A DNA stretch of 64,000 nt, taken from the NCBI GenBank assembly GCA_944391445.1, contig CALXTL010000001.1:62001-126000 (forward strand). The letters run 5' to 3'. Below the pieces are notes generated by a model, which made no database searches, had not been told where the DNA came from, and was given only the letters and a program-made list of their open reading frames with translations. The translations under genes and the position numbers were made by a program. How positions within the stretch are numbered: the first letter of the stretch is position 1; each line of letters begins with the position of its first letter. The stretch is from an uncultured Alphaproteobacteria bacterium (lineage in GTDB: Bacteria; Pseudomonadota; Alphaproteobacteria; RF32; CAG-239). This document shows positions 1 to 7,921 of this stretch, piece after piece.

Positions 1-2
1 AA

Positions 3-524
3 GAACCGCCGTACAAAACACTGATGTTATTGGTCAGCCACAATCCTGAACGTCTGCTGCCGACCATCCGTTCGCGTTGCACCAAGTTGAGCTTACATCC
101 GCTGGCAGAGAATCAGGTGGCCAGCTTGTTGCGGCGCTACCGGCCGTCTTTGCCCGAAACACAAATAAAAAAAATAGCGGCCATCAGTTCGGGAAGCATT
201 GGCAAGGCATTGAATTATGTTGATAATGACGCGCTTAAACGTTATGATCAATTAAGCGGAATTGCGTTTTCCGGAAAAAATTTTAAAATTAACGATATTA
301 CGGATTTCTGTGCGGCGGCTGTCTCCGGAGAAGAAAGCTACGCCTTAACGCAGGAGCTTGTGTTCAAATTTTTGAGCGAAGCAGCCAAAGCCGCGGCTGA
401 TCCGAGCGGCTTGGCGGCAGTATGGGAAAGTGCAGTTAGAACCTTTGCCCAAACAGACAGCCTTAATATGGACAAGCGTCAGGCTCTGATGAATATTATT
501 GTTAGTATCTGCAAACAGTTTTGA
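3..524 (+). CDS. holB: DNA polymerase III subunit delta' (3' part)
   Basis: This is the C-terminal part of the clamp-loader delta' subunit, which helps load the sliding clamp onto DNA. The frame is open from base 3, so the gene begins before the window. The visible part starts with EPPYKT, followed by LLVSHNPERLLPTIRSRC, the typical sensor region of DnaX/HolB AAA+ proteins ending in the SRC motif. A helical C-terminal domain follows. The stop lies 10 bases before the tatD start, and a holB-tatD-MBL order is common in alphaproteobacteria. The N-terminal Walker A and zinc region are not in view. Confidence 0.9.
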   Translation, partial: EPPYKTLMLLVSHNPERLLPTIRSRCTKLSLHPLAENQVASLLRRYRPSLPETQIKKIAAISSGSIGKALNYVDNDALKRYDQLSGIAFSGKNFKINDITDFCAAAVSGEESYALTQELVFKFLSEAAKAAADPSGLAAVWESAVRTFAQTDSLNMDKRQALMNIIVSICKQF

Positions 525-534
525 GAGGGATAAT

Positions 535-1338
535 ATGTTAGTAGACAGTCACTGTCACTTGGATTTTGATGACTTTGAAGATGATATGGACGACGTCATT
601 GTCCGGGCTCGCGATTGCGGTGTCAGTTTGATTTTGAATGCCGGCAATAATCTGAAAGAATTGGATGATCAATTGGCATTGTCTGAAAAATATCCTTTTA
701 TATACGCGGCGGTCGGTGTGCACCCGCACAATGCTTTGGAATATCCGGATCTGACGGCAGAAGATCTGATAGCCAAAGCATCTCATCCGAAAATCATCGG
801 CATTGGTGAAACAGGGTTGGACTACTATTATGACTATGCGCCGAGAGAAGCGCAGATAAAGCTGCTACGGGAGCATATCCGTGCGGCTCAGGAAACGGGA
901 CTGCCGTTGATTATCCATAATCGCGATTCCGATGAAGATATGATGTCCGTCTTGGATGAAGCATACCGCAAAAAAACTTTTTCAGGAGTTATTCATTGTT
1001 TCAGCTCATCGCGGCAGTTTGCCGATTTTGCGCTTTCGATTGGTTTTTATCTTTCGGCTTCCGGAATTATAACTTTCAATAAAAGCGGTGATATCCGCGC
1101 CATTTTTGAAACGGTGCCGTTAGATCGCTTGTTGGTGGAAACAGACGCGCCTTTTTTGGCACCGATTCCGCAGCGCGGCCACCGCAACGAGCCGTCTTTT
1201 GTCCGCTACACGGCTGAGAAACTGGCGCAGTTGCGCGATATCCCGTTTGATCAAATGGCGCAAATCACCTCGGATAATTTCTGCAATCTGTTTCGTAAAG
1301 CCAGCGATAAAGGCCGGCGGGAGTATTGTCAGAAATGA
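535..1338 (+). CDS. tatD: TatD family metal-dependent DNase
   Basis: A 267-residue TatD-type hydrolase with a TIM-barrel fold. Metal-site motifs are in the usual order: DSHCHLDF at the N-terminus, GVHPH, GIGETGLDYYYD, LIIHNRDS, GVIHCFSSS and LLVETDAPFLAP. Family members act as 3'-5' exonucleases or D-aminoacyl-tRNA deacylase-like enzymes in the cytoplasm. An in-frame start at 499 lies inside holB. I chose ATG 535 because GAGAGGGA sits just upstream and MLVDSHCH is the normal N-terminus. The stop overlaps the next start as ATGA, so translation is probably coupled. Confidence 0.93.
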   Translation: MLVDSHCHLDFDDFEDDMDDVIVRARDCGVSLILNAGNNLKELDDQLALSEKYPFIYAAVGVHPHNALEYPDLTAEDLIAKASHPKIIGIGETGLDYYYDYAPREAQIKLLREHIRAAQETGLPLIIHNRDSDEDMMSVLDEAYRKKTFSGVIHCFSSSRQFADFALSIGFYLSASGIITFNKSGDIRAIFETVPLDRLLVETDAPFLAPIPQRGHRNEPSFVRYTAEKLAQLRDIPFDQMAQITSDNFCNLFRKASDKGRREYCQK

Positions 1339-2120
1339 GCAAGGTTATTATTCTGGGTGCGGGAGCTGCGCCCGGTGTTCCGTCTTTAAGCAACGGGTGG
1401 GGCGCTTGCAACCCGGATAATATTAAAAATTATCGCCACCGCACCTCCACATACTATGAGCTGGGCGACGCCAAAATTTTGATTGATACCTCACCGGATG
1501 TGCTCTGGGGCTTGAAGAAAAATAATATTCGCCATCTGGACGGTGTTTTGTATACGCATGCGCACGCCGACCATTTGCATGGTATAGATGATCTGCGCGA
1601 GATCAATCGCATCCAGCTTTCCGGTTTAAATATTTACGCGGTTCGTGAAACCATGGAAACAATATCCGCCCGGTTTGGCTATTTACTTGCGCCCAAAGAT
1701 AAGGCCTGCGATGTTATGAGCCAGCCGCATCTGGTGCCGAACACGCTCAATCATAACGAAGCTTTTTACATACGCGATGTTAAAATTTGTCCCATCCGTC
1801 TCATCGGGCACAATCTTCCTTCTGAAGGTTATATATTTAACGATGGAGAGATTGTGCATATTGCCGATTTTAGAAGCATCGACAAAAGCGGGCTGGAGCA
1901 GATCCGCCGCCGGCCAAAACTGTTGATTGTGCCGTTGACCACGCCTTTTGTGCACAAATACCATGCTTGCTTGGAAGAAGTTTTGGCCGTAATTGCCGAG
2001 CTGGATCCTGAAAAAGCTGTCATCAATCATCTGGCCAGCGAATGTGATTATGATGAAATTATGCGCTTGACCCCGGATAATGTTGAAGTGGCTTATGATA
2101 ATATGATAATTGAACTGTAA
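1335..2120 (+). CDS. MBL-fold metal-dependent hydrolase (PhnP-like)
   Basis: A 261-residue metallo-beta-lactamase-fold protein. The metal-binding motif is THAHADHLHGIDDLR. Later metal ligands are in GHNLPSEGY, HIADF and INHLASE. This resembles the PhnP/phosphoribosyl cyclic phosphodiesterase branch usually found beside tatD in alphaproteobacteria. The early GVPSLSNGWGACNP segment, where PhnP homologs often have C-x-C, keeps one Cys. The ATG at 1335 overlaps the tatD stop; a TTG at 1326 is a less likely start. The true substrate is unknown. Confidence 0.85.
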   Translation: MSKVIILGAGAAPGVPSLSNGWGACNPDNIKNYRHRTSTYYELGDAKILIDTSPDVLWGLKKNNIRHLDGVLYTHAHADHLHGIDDLREINRIQLSGLNIYAVRETMETISARFGYLLAPKDKACDVMSQPHLVPNTLNHNEAFYIRDVKICPIRLIGHNLPSEGYIFNDGEIVHIADFRSIDKSGLEQIRRRPKLLIVPLTTPFVHKYHACLEEVLAVIAELDPEKAVINHLASECDYDEIMRLTPDNVEVAYDNMIIEL

Positions 2121-2135
2121 ATTTGGAGAAGGAAG

Positions 2136-2987
2136 ATGTTGTGTATATACCATATTGCCGACCATGATGGAAAAGGCTCCGGCGCTATTGTCAAACGGAA
2201 GTTTCCTGAAACGGAGCTTCTGGGGTTGAATCACGACATGGAAATTCCTTATGACGAAATCCAAAAACATGATAAAATTGTCGTCTGCGATATTGCATTG
2301 CCGCTCGATTTTATGTTTGAGCTCAATCAAAACAAAGATCTGACCTGGATAGATCATCACGCATCGGTCATCAGCGAATATGAAGCCGCAATTAAAAGCG
2401 GGGCCAAACATATCAAAGGATTGCGCAAAATCGGCACGGCGGCAATCTGGCTGACCTGGCAATATTTTTATCCGGAGGCTGAAGTTCCCGAAGGGGTTAA
2501 GTTACTGGCATTGAATGATATTTTTGATTTGCGTGACAAAAGAGTGCGTCCTTTTGAATATGCATTTCAATCATTGGGAGTTAATCGGCCGACGGACCAT
2601 GTCTGGGACGATTTATTTGCCGGCAGAACCAATATTGAAGAGATGGTTGAAACCGGCAATGCTATTTTGTCGTGGATTCGCATTCGCAATATCCGCCTGT
2701 CACACAGTATGGCTTTTGCCAGTGAATATATGGGGTACAAATGCATTTGTGCCAATATGCCGCAAGGATATTCGGAGTTTTTCGATTCCGTTCCCGAATT
2801 GGAAAAGTATGATTTTATGTGTAATTTCTTTATGAACAAGAATAATACCTGGAATTTGTCTTTTTATACAGCAAAAGAGGGGGTTGACGTATCCAAAATT
2901 GCGGCGACATTCGGCGGCGGCGGTCATGTCCGGGCAGCCGGAGCTTCAAAACTCAAAAAGCTGCCCGAGTTTTTGGAAAAGAAATAA
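2136..2987 (+). CDS. DHH/DHHA1 family phosphoesterase
   Basis: A 283-residue protein of the DHH superfamily. The N-terminus has YHIADHDGKGSGAI, the middle has CDIALP and the diagnostic WIDHHAS, and the C-terminus carries the DHHA1 nucleotide-binding motif FGGGGHVRAAGA. Family members with this layout (NrnB-like) cleave short oligonucleotides or cyclic nucleotides. A good ribosome site (GGAGAAGGAAG) precedes ATG 2136, and only 15 bases separate it from the MBL gene, so it probably ends the holB-tatD-MBL operon. A terminator follows. The exact substrate cannot be read from sequence. Confidence 0.85.
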   Translation: MLCIYHIADHDGKGSGAIVKRKFPETELLGLNHDMEIPYDEIQKHDKIVVCDIALPLDFMFELNQNKDLTWIDHHASVISEYEAAIKSGAKHIKGLRKIGTAAIWLTWQYFYPEAEVPEGVKLLALNDIFDLRDKRVRPFEYAFQSLGVNRPTDHVWDDLFAGRTNIEEMVETGNAILSWIRIRNIRLSHSMAFASEYMGYKCICANMPQGYSEFFDSVPELEKYDFMCNFFMNKNNTWNLSFYTAKEGVDVSKIAATFGGGGHVRAAGASKLKKLPEFLEKK

Positions 2988-3005
2988 GTTCAATATGAGT
3001 AAAGA

Positions 3006-3032
3006 AAAGGCCGTAAAAAAACGGCCTTTTTT
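3006..3032. terminator. Bidirectional terminator
   Basis: A 9-base-pair stem (3006-3014 with 3021-3029), an A-rich loop and T runs on both strands. It lies between the convergent DHH gene and proS and can serve both. Confidence 0.85.
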
Positions 3033-3053
3033 ATTGTATTGCGCAAAACCCGG

Positions 3054-4571
3054 CTAATAAGAGCGGGCATAAATCACGTCTGTTGTCGCCGGTTTGCCGG
3101 TCAAGAGGCAGACGCCTTCCGTATGGCTCTGATCAAAGGGAATGCAGCGGATGGTAATCTTCATGGCTTTGAGGATTTCTTCCGTTTGCGGGTCTGCACA
3201 CCATTTGCCGCGGACAAAAGCGACCTTTCCTGTCGAACCTTCTTCAATCCACGTATTAGACTGACCGAAGTAGCGTGCAAAATCTTCAGGCGTGGTGATA
3301 TCGGTGCGAATATTGGTATCCAAGCGGGTCTTGGCTTTGGCAAACATTTCTTTTTGAATATTTTCCAGACGCAGGGCGACGCTGCCGACAAATTCGCCGC
3401 GCGGCATAATAAGCTTGCCTTCGGGCTGTCCGAGTTTAATACGGGTTTTGACCATAATATTATTACTATCGGCATCGCGTTTGCCGATTTCCAGAATAAT
3501 CGGCGCACCTTTCCGGGTCCATTCCCAGAATTTATCAACCGAACTGCGATTCCGACTGTCAATTTTGACACGTATTTTTTCGCCAAATGGCATTTTTCCG
3601 GACAGTTCTTTGCGAATATCACGAATATAGGCCATGATGGCTTCTTCGTCATCAGGGTTTTTAACCACCGGCACAATCACAACCTGATAAGGCGCAATTC
3701 TCGGCGGCACAACCATGCCTTCATCATCGGCATGAGTCATAATCACGCCGCCGATCAGCCTGGTAGATACACCCCAGGATGTTGTATAAGCGTATTCAGA
3801 CTGGTTTTGTTTGTTGATAAAAGCAATATTGGCCGATTTTGCAAAATTCTGACCAAGAAAATGAGAGGTGCCTGCTTGCAGGGCTTTGCCATCCTGCATC
3901 ATGGCTTCAACACAATAGGTGTCAACGGCACCGGGGAATTTTTCATGCTCGGGTTTGCGCCCGGTCAAAACCGGCATTGCCAAAGTATTTTCGCAAAGTT
4001 CGCGATAAGCCTCGAGCATACGTTTTGTTTCTTCTTCAGCTTCTTTAGCCGAGGCATGAACCGTGTGTCCTTCCTGCCATAAAAATTCGCGGGTACGCAA
4101 AAACAACCGCGGGCGCATTTCCCAGCGGACGACATTAGCCCATTGATTGACCATAATTGGCAAATCGCGATAAGACTTAACCCATTTGGCAAAAGAGTCG
4201 GCAATAATGGCTTCGGAAGTCGGCCGCACAATCAGAGGCTCTTCCAGTTTTGAATCAGGAGTGAGTTTACCGTCTTTCATACTCAGACGTGAATGTGTCA
4301 CAACGGCCATTTCTTTGGCAAAACCGTCCACATGCTCAGCTTCTTTTTGGAAAAAAGACAGCGGGATAAACAGCGGAAAATAACAATTTTCGCATCCGGT
4401 CTCTCGGATCATTTCGTCAAAAACATCGCGAATGCGTTCCCAAAGGCCGTATCCCCATGGTTTGATAACCATACATCCCGGAGAAGATGAGTTTTCAGCC
4501 ATGTCGGCTTCGGCAATAACACTTTGGTACCATTCGGGATAATTGTTTTTTCTGCTTGTTTTAAGAGCCAT
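3054..4571 (-). CDS. proS: Prolyl-tRNA synthetase, archaeal/eukaryotic type
   Basis: A 505-residue class II synthetase that charges tRNA-Pro. It is the short archaeal/eukaryote-like form and not the usual bacterial one. The N-terminus has the KNNYPEWYQ and IKPWGYGLWERI segments, motif 2 is visible around RWEMRPRLFLRTREFLWQEGH, and motif 3 around GVSTRLIGG. There is no bacterial editing insertion, and it ends in a final Tyr (VIYARSY) as archaeal-type enzymes do. ATG 4571 has AAGGA upstream. Found in a minority of bacteria, this form suggests old gene replacement. Confidence 0.93.
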   Translation of the reverse strand: MALKTSRKNNYPEWYQSVIAEADMAENSSSPGCMVIKPWGYGLWERIRDVFDEMIRETGCENCYFPLFIPLSFFQKEAEHVDGFAKEMAVVTHSRLSMKDGKLTPDSKLEEPLIVRPTSEAIIADSFAKWVKSYRDLPIMVNQWANVVRWEMRPRLFLRTREFLWQEGHTVHASAKEAEEETKRMLEAYRELCENTLAMPVLTGRKPEHEKFPGAVDTYCVEAMMQDGKALQAGTSHFLGQNFAKSANIAFINKQNQSEYAYTTSWGVSTRLIGGVIMTHADDEGMVVPPRIAPYQVVIVPVVKNPDDEEAIMAYIRDIRKELSGKMPFGEKIRVKIDSRNRSSVDKFWEWTRKGAPIILEIGKRDADSNNIMVKTRIKLGQPEGKLIMPRGEFVGSVALRLENIQKEMFAKAKTRLDTNIRTDITTPEDFARYFGQSNTWIEEGSTGKVAFVRGKWCADPQTEEILKAMKITIRCIPFDQSHTEGVCLLTGKPATTDVIYARSY

Positions 4572-4681
4572 AATTTGTATTCCTTTTCATAACGTAATGA
4601 AATGTCCGCAGCCCCATTGCCGCAGACTTGCAGGCTTAACCTAGCAGAAGAAAAGCAATTTGTGAAGTTTTTTCTTTCTTC

Positions 4682-4715
4682 AAAAAAAACGGCAGCTTGT
4701 TTGCGCTGCCGTTTT
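4682..4715 (-). terminator. Terminator of the Cys-rich secreted protein gene
   Basis: An 11-base-pair stem (4686-4696 with 4705-4715). Read on the minus strand it is followed by eight Ts. It sits 33 bases past the stop of the minus-strand gene. Confidence 0.85.
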
Positions 4716-4747
4716 ACTTGTCGGCTGGCTCCGCCCCGGCGACAAAG

Positions 4748-5269
4748 CTAGTCATCTATCAAAATTTTGCTGATTTCTTTAATGATTTTTCGATCATCTT
4801 TATCATGCATCGGCAAATCTTGTTCCTGATAATCTTGCATTTGCTGTTGCAACAGTTGTTGACGCTCTTGCAGTTGCTTAAGCATCAGTTGTTTGTTGGC
4901 CTCGGCCTGATTTATAAATAGTGTTTTCTGTGCGTCATTCAGATCGGACTTATTAATTTCTTCAACGGCATCATGATATTTTTCATCAATATCTTTTTCT
5001 GAATCGCGCAGCCATTTTTGTTTTTTATGCTTTTTGTCTGGCTTGTCCCGGGATTTAAGGCAATGTTTTTTGCAATCTTTTTTGCCATGGCAGACGCAAT
5101 CGGCATCTTGCGCGCGCCAATTTTCCTGCGGCTGGTCTTTTTGTTGAAGTTGAGCCGAACGAATATCGTGTGATGTTGTATTTTTGCGCTGAGCCAATGC
5201 TGAATTGGCAGCAGCAGTGATAATGGCCGGTGTGAGCAGCGTGGCCAGAAAATATTGAAATTTTTTCAT
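4748..5269 (-). CDS. Secreted Cys-rich, coiled-coil hypothetical protein
   Basis: A 173-residue protein of unknown function. The N-terminus MKKFQYFLATLLTPAIITA and following ANSALAQ form a signal peptide, so the protein is probably periplasmic. A Cys cluster follows (CVCHGKKDCKKHC), surrounded by Lys and Asp, which could bind metal. The C-terminal half is a Gln/Glu/Leu-rich helix predicted to form a coiled coil, with a SDLNDAQKTLF segment faintly like Spy/CpxP LTxxQ repeats. The start at 5269 has AAGGA upstream and is preferred over an in-frame ATG at 5290. It stands alone with its own terminator. Confidence 0.75.
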   Translation of the reverse strand: MKKFQYFLATLLTPAIITAAANSALAQRKNTTSHDIRSAQLQQKDQPQENWRAQDADCVCHGKKDCKKHCLKSRDKPDKKHKKQKWLRDSEKDIDEKYHDAVEEINKSDLNDAQKTLFINQAEANKQLMLKQLQERQQLLQQQMQDYQEQDLPMHDKDDRKIIKEISKILIDD

Positions 5270-5552
5270 TGCAAATCCTTTCTCTGTCATCAGCTAAATC
5301 ATAGAGATAAATAATCAGCAAGAAGCCTTTTGCAAGGGAAGACGGCTTAAATATCGCTTGCAAACAAAAAAAATTGTAGTAGACTCACAAACATAACGAA
5401 ACTTCAGTGGCTGAAGGATGAAGTAATTTTTTTATAAATGATGTCAGCAGTTTACCACCGACAAGTAGTTATATGGGGCAAAGCACCCTTTTATAACCAA
5501 AAGGACAGACTAAGACCCGTTTTATTAACCTGTTTTTATAAGGACACTAGCA
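5270..5552. other. Intergenic region and long cold-shock leader
   Basis: The region between two divergent genes. A small perfect hairpin (CTTCAG-TGG-CTGAAG, 5402-5416) is followed within 20 bases by a T run, and a second GGGG/CACCC pairing lies near 5474-5489. Long structured leaders are usual for cold-shock genes and can change shape with temperature, but no specific thermosensor is proven here. No gene is seen. Confidence 0.4.
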
Positions 5553-5756
5553 ATGGCAACAGGAACAGTTAAATGGTTTAATAAGAAAAAAGGATACGGT
5601 TTTATCACGCCGGATGAGGGCGGAACAGACATTTTCGTCCACATTTCGGCTGTACAGAAAGCCGGTCTCCGCACGTTGGACGAAGGTACTAAGATCAGCT
5701 ATGAACTTCTGTCTGAACGTGGCAAAACTGTTGCGGGCGAGCTGAAGCTGGCATAA
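5553..5756 (+). CDS. Cold-shock domain protein
   Basis: A 67-residue single cold-shock domain that binds single-stranded RNA or DNA and acts as an RNA chaperone. The RNP1 motif is KKGYGFI and RNP2 is DIFVHI, with the usual GTVKWFN start. AAGGACAC precedes ATG 5553. The gene is monocistronic, with a long leader upstream and a strong terminator downstream. Small CspA-family proteins are often multicopy, so I give no gene number. Confidence 0.95.
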   Translation: MATGTVKWFNKKKGYGFITPDEGGTDIFVHISAVQKAGLRTLDEGTKISYELLSERGKTVAGELKLA

Positions 5757-5774
5757 GAACGCACCTTAAAGATC

Positions 5775-5808
5775 AAAAGCCTTTGGCAAAAGCCAAAGGC
5801 TTTTTTTT
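5775..5808 (+). terminator. Terminator after the cold-shock gene
   Basis: A stem of at least 10 base pairs (5778-5787 with 5792-5801), a four-A loop and a run of eight Ts. Confidence 0.92.
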
Positions 5809-5840
5809 ATAACAGAAAACCATTTATATTTTAGCAAGAC

Positions 5841-5869
5841 TTGACAATGATTTTATAAAAATTTAAGGT
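5841..5869 (+). promoter_or_regulatory. Sigma-70-type promoter of a structured leader RNA
   Basis: TTGACA at 5841-5846 matches the -35 consensus exactly. A 17-base spacer leads to TAAGGT at 5864-5869. Transcription would begin near 5876, just before a run of hairpins, about 290 bases before the glycosyltransferase start. Confidence 0.65.
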
Positions 5870-6086
5870 AAAGGCAAGACAGAGGTTTCCTCTGTCCAGT
5901 GCCTGAAAACAGGTGCGGAGTCGTAAGAAACTCTTTTTGTATCGCACGGCGTAAGATATAGCGTCGACAGCTGTCTGCATACCGGTCGTTTGATCGGCAG
6001 CAGAGTAAATATATCCCCGACTGCAAGGCCGGGGAGCTTTAGGTGTATGTTCAGAGATCTTGATCTTAAAGACTTAAAGGAGCACA

Positions 6087-6107
6087 ATGCGATACATGCT
6101 TTCTTAA
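6087..6107 (+). CDS. Possible leader peptide (six residues)
   Basis: A mini reading frame, MRYMLS, is preceded by AAAGGAG with a short 4-base gap and ends just 7 bases before the terminator stem. Its start codon and next two codons lie in the 3' strand of the long-range stem of the leader RNA. This is the arrangement expected for a translated leader peptide or a masked start. It may equally be chance. Confidence 0.25.
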   Translation: MRYMLS

Positions 6108-6114
6108 CTCTCCG

Positions 6115-6138
6115 ACCACCTTTAATCAGGTGGTTTTT
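6115..6138 (+). terminator. Terminator or attenuator before the glycosyltransferase
   Basis: A 7-base-pair stem (6115-6121 with 6128-6134), a six-base loop and a five-T run. It ends 25 bases before the glycosyltransferase start, so it either ends a small RNA or controls read-through. Confidence 0.75.
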
Positions 6139-6163
6139 GTTATTGAGACGGAAGAGAAAGCAG

Positions 6164-6961
6164 ATGAGTATTCCCAAGATCATACATTACTGTTGGTTCG
6201 GAGGCGGGGAGAAAAACCAGCTCATCACCGACTGTATGGCTACATGGGAACATATTTTGCCAGATTATGAAATTCGTTGCTGGAGCGAAAAAGATATTGC
6301 GCCGCTGGCAGATAATCGGTATTTGCGGCAGGCGTTAGAGGCGGGGCAGTGGGCCTTTGTTTCTGATGTCGTGCGCCTATATGCATTATACCGCGATGGA
6401 GGAATATATCTGGATACGGATGTTGAAGTTCTACGGCCTTTTGATGATTTCTTGAATCTTGATTTTTTTATCGGCTCCGAAAAAAACAACAAGTTCGAAA
6501 GCATCGGCACGGCGGTGATTGGCGCAGCCAAAGGCTGCCCGATCATCAAAGATATGCTGCATGAATATGATAACATTGGCTTTGTCAAAGATAACGGATT
6601 GTTTGATCAGACAACCAACACCGTGCGCCTGGTTGATGTTCTTTTAAAACATGGCGCGCCCAGCGTTTATACGACGGATCAGATTATTCCCTTAGGGCCG
6701 CGGGCCAATATTTATCCTGTTTCATATTTCTGCCAGAGATCACCGCAGGGATATTGTGTGCATCATTTCAATTTCAGCTGGCGTCCGGCATACAAACGTA
6801 AGGACAAATGGCATTTTTGTTTTGGCGGGCGTCGGTACACATTAGCCAAGATGACAATTCGCCATCCTGAGGCCGAGGTGCCGATTCCCAACAATGAAGA
6901 AATCATTTTCAACTGGCAATATCTGCCAACCAGATCTCTAACATTACTCAGAGAAAAATAA
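6164..6961 (+). CDS. DXD-type glycosyltransferase (OCH1-like sugar-binding family)
   Basis: A 265-residue transferase of the family typed by mannosyltransferase OCH1 and capsular polysaccharide enzymes. MSIPKIIHYCWFGGG is the standard N-terminus, and FVSDVVRLYALYRDGGIYLDTDVEVL contains the DXD metal/nucleotide-sugar site (DTD). It probably adds a sugar to a surface glycan at the inner membrane. The start at 6164 (after AGAGAAAG) is preferred because an in-frame ATG at 5990 would place the protein inside the leader RNA and its terminator. It heads the surface-decoration cluster. Confidence 0.85.
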   Translation: MSIPKIIHYCWFGGGEKNQLITDCMATWEHILPDYEIRCWSEKDIAPLADNRYLRQALEAGQWAFVSDVVRLYALYRDGGIYLDTDVEVLRPFDDFLNLDFFIGSEKNNKFESIGTAVIGAAKGCPIIKDMLHEYDNIGFVKDNGLFDQTTNTVRLVDVLLKHGAPSVYTTDQIIPLGPRANIYPVSYFCQRSPQGYCVHHFNFSWRPAYKRKDKWHFCFGGRRYTLAKMTIRHPEAEVPIPNNEEIIFNWQYLPTRSLTLLREK

Positions 6962-6984
6962 TAAGGACTATAGGACTACCCAAA

Positions 6985-7917
6985 ATGATTATTAAAATAA
7001 AACGAGATGAAAGAGGCAAAAGTTTTTATTTTTTTAACAAAAAACTATTTCGTATTGGTGGCAGCAGCATTACTTCATTAAGTAAAAAAATTGACACGAT
7101 TGATAAATTTATAAAAATTTTTTTTAGCATCACACAAATCCCGCCTGCAACTGGTTTATTGAGAGATATACAAAAAGCCCAACTTCAAATGTTGAAAGAG
7201 GTTGATAGAATCTGCCGCCTTAATAATATGTCCTACTGGTTGGAATTTGGTACGTTAATCGGAGCCGTGCGACACAAAGGCTTTATTCCCTGGGACGACG
7301 ATATTGATATCTGCATGATGCGTGATGATTATGAAAAATTTATCAAGATATTTAACCAACAGACAAAAATACCGGATTTGTATGCTGTTAGAAAGAGCTC
7401 CCCTTCAGGCTATTATAATTGTATAAATATATATCACAAAAAAATTTCATTAATTACAACAGACATCTTTCCTTGTGATTTTTTGTACAAAGAGCTGGAT
7501 GATGATGAAAAAATTATTTTTTCGCAAAAATTAAAAGAACTCAATAAAAGTAATAAAAAGAACAAATCACTGCTTTCAACAGAAAATTTTCATGCAAGTT
7601 TTATAAAAATACGTGATGAAAATATTCCAGAAACAAAACCAAAAAACGACGTAAAAAAACCTGCAGTTTTTTTGGGAATGGAATTTCTTCATAAAGATCA
7701 TGACTATAATGTGTTTGATTATGACACAATTTTCCCGTTGCAAAATATATCGTTTGAAGGTTGTGATTTTTTAACGGTCAATCAACCGGATATCCATCTG
7801 ACTTATCTGTACCGCGATTATATGAGTATGCCCAAGAATATACATTTTCATCATGATATTAACAAATTACCCATGAGCGATTTAATAACGCTAAAAAAAT
7901 TTATAAATGGAGTATAG
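6985..7917 (+). CDS. LicD family phosphotransferase
   Basis: A 310-residue LicD-type protein. The core LEFGTLIGAVRHKGFIPWDD and the DIDICM segment after it carry the nucleotidyltransferase-fold Gly-Thr-Leu and Asp-rich metal site. LicD enzymes move phosphocholine or similar phospho-groups from a CDP-activated donor onto surface sugars. The cytidylyltransferase 1 kb downstream fits as the maker of such a donor. The gene is visibly richer in A and T than its left-hand neighbours, with many Lys and Asn codons, suggesting transfer. An N-terminal stretch of about 60 residues precedes the domain and is unexplained. Confidence 0.85.
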   Translation: MIIKIKRDERGKSFYFFNKKLFRIGGSSITSLSKKIDTIDKFIKIFFSITQIPPATGLLRDIQKAQLQMLKEVDRICRLNNMSYWLEFGTLIGAVRHKGFIPWDDDIDICMMRDDYEKFIKIFNQQTKIPDLYAVRKSSPSGYYNCINIYHKKISLITTDIFPCDFLYKELDDDEKIIFSQKLKELNKSNKKNKSLLSTENFHASFIKIRDENIPETKPKNDVKKPAVFLGMEFLHKDHDYNVFDYDTIFPLQNISFEGCDFLTVNQPDIHLTYLYRDYMSMPKNIHFHHDINKLPMSDLITLKKFINGV

Positions 7918-7921
7918 TCAC

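Larger units (their letters stand above)
5876..6138 (+). ncRNA. Candidate structured leader or small RNA
   Basis: A gene-free stretch of about 260 bases framed by a consensus promoter and an intrinsic terminator. An 8-base-pair hairpin with a three-T loop is at 5878-5896, then CCTG/CAGG and GAGT/ACTC hairpins. A long-range 9-base-pair stem joins 5938-5946 to 6088-6096 and closes a domain of about 160 bases. That domain holds smaller stems, including CCGGTC/GATCGG and CCCCG/CGGGG. It does not match by eye the signal recognition particle RNA, RNase P, tmRNA or the common riboswitch cores. It could be an attenuating leader for the glycosyltransferase or an independent small RNA. Confidence 0.5.

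Noticed and set aside
1683-2462. Long open frame on the minus strand across the MBL and DHH genes
   Set aside because: It runs antisense to two clear motif-bearing genes and has no domain, signal or ribosome site.
3039-4082. 347-codon plus-strand frame
   Set aside because: It lies antisense to proS, which has full class II motifs; the frame is a shadow.
5876-6138. Known RNA classes (SRP RNA, RNase P, tmRNA, cobalamin or other common riboswitch)
   Set aside because: None of their conserved cores could be found by eye, so no family name was given.
5990-6163. N-terminal extension of the glycosyltransferase
   Set aside because: It would run through the leader RNA and terminator; the family start is MSIPKIIH at 6164.
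5863-6183. Minus-strand frame over the leader RNA
   Set aside because: Sequence looks like translated structured RNA, with no protein features.
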